The notes under the pieces are model-generated. The model did not search any database and was not told the origin of the DNA. It saw only the letters and a list, made by a program, of their open reading frames with translations. From CAIWHR01 sp963773195 (lineage in GTDB: Bacteria > Pseudomonadota > Gammaproteobacteria > Burkholderiales > Casimicrobiaceae), in the NCBI GenBank assembly GCA_963773195.1, contig CAVZAE010000003.1, positions 35,433-99,432 of the forward strand: a stretch of 64,000 nucleotides of DNA, in the 5' to 3' direction. Below, in pieces: positions 63,910 through 64,000 of this stretch. Position numbers and translations under genes: made by a program. The number at the start of each line of letters is the position of its first letter. Positions within the stretch are counted from its first letter, which is position 1.

Positions 63910-63962
63910 ATAATTGACAAATCTGATCAACTATATAATACCTGATTAAATTAGTCAACAAA
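63910..63962 (-). promoter_or_regulatory. iscR-suf promoter with two type-1 IscR operators
   Basis: Minus-strand promoter with -35 TTGACT (63953-63958), exactly 17 bases of spacer, and -10 TATAGT (63930-63935). Two 25-base sites match the E. coli type-1 IscR consensus (ATAnYYGACT, AT-rich centre, YAGTCRRnTAT). Site 1 (63938-63962) contains ATACCTGATTAAATTAGTCA and covers the -35 and spacer; site 2 (63910-63934) contains ATAATTGACAAATCTGATCA and covers the -10, with about 20 of 25 matches by eye. Placement over both promoter elements predicts repression by holo-IscR. Confidence 0.8.
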
Positions 63963-64000
63963 TTCGTTTGAAAGTTCCCTTGCGGCAAACCCGCAAACTC

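Overview
The window is high-GC bacterial chromosomal DNA. The best fit is an environmental betaproteobacterium (Burkholderiales/Nitrosomonadales type). This is inferred from gene order and families, not from a marker gene: single-chain purL of about 1290 codons, a yciB-bolA-parvulin cluster, a TctBA tricarboxylate transporter, an orphan TrpX-like ABC binding protein, PEP-CTERM proteins and an IscR-headed SUF operon ending in Nfu and Rieske genes. No rRNA or tRNA gene and no CRISPR array was recognised.

Layout. 1-6.5 kb: nnr (minus, running off the left edge), then a glutamate/aspartate ABC transporter gltIJKL, a small secreted protein and guaC (GMP reductase). 6.5-12.6 kb: an orphan ABC substrate-binding protein, a two-subunit molybdenum hydroxylase of the isoquinoline 1-oxidoreductase type, a CAP-domain protein, a shortened cupin and a secreted barrel-like protein. 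13.3-25.6 kb is core-like: purL, a PaaY-type gamma-carbonic-anhydrase-fold protein, ggt with tctA and tctB, parvulin-bolA-yciB with a clear terminator, ampD, and a GT-C membrane glycosyltransferase. 25.6-56.5 kb is accessory: a tandem PEP-CTERM protein, a DUF883 protein, an intact cyclase-ATPase-TPR regulator and a wrecked paralogue of it, a PQQ-type propeller, an IS1111-type IS110 element, a disrupted cytochrome P450, gshA, chaC, ACC deaminase (acdS), a disrupted intradiol dioxygenase, a beta-helix protein, cytochrome b561, type II NADH dehydrogenase, a TIGR03118 propeller, an atypical SDR and a small cytochrome c. 56.7-64 kb: a complete minus-strand SUF operon (iscR-sufA-sufB-sufC-sufD-sufS-sufU-nfu-Rieske) behind a promoter carrying two IscR-type operators.

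Functionally the window combines amino-acid and carboxylate uptake, purine synthesis and salvage, glutathione metabolism (gshA, chaC, ggt), Fe-S assembly, and rhizosphere or aromatic-degradation traits (acdS, dioxygenase, molybdenum hydroxylase, P450).

Two window-wide patterns deserve attention. First, many conserved genes (purL, P450, gshA, dioxygenase, b561, sufS, sufD, the sufC/sufD junction, the PQQ propeller) carry single-base frameshifts, often in homopolymers. This looks more like residual indel error than decay, except for the second cyclase gene, which is truly degraded. Second, intergenic gaps repeatedly hold members of a dispersed repeat of about 50-90 bp, and a distinct 89-bp repeat occurs twice in opposite orientation. 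The most novelty-prone items are the IS110 element with a long 3-prime non-coding tail (candidate guide RNA), the paired cyclase-ATPase-TPR genes and the tandem PEP-CTERM fusion.
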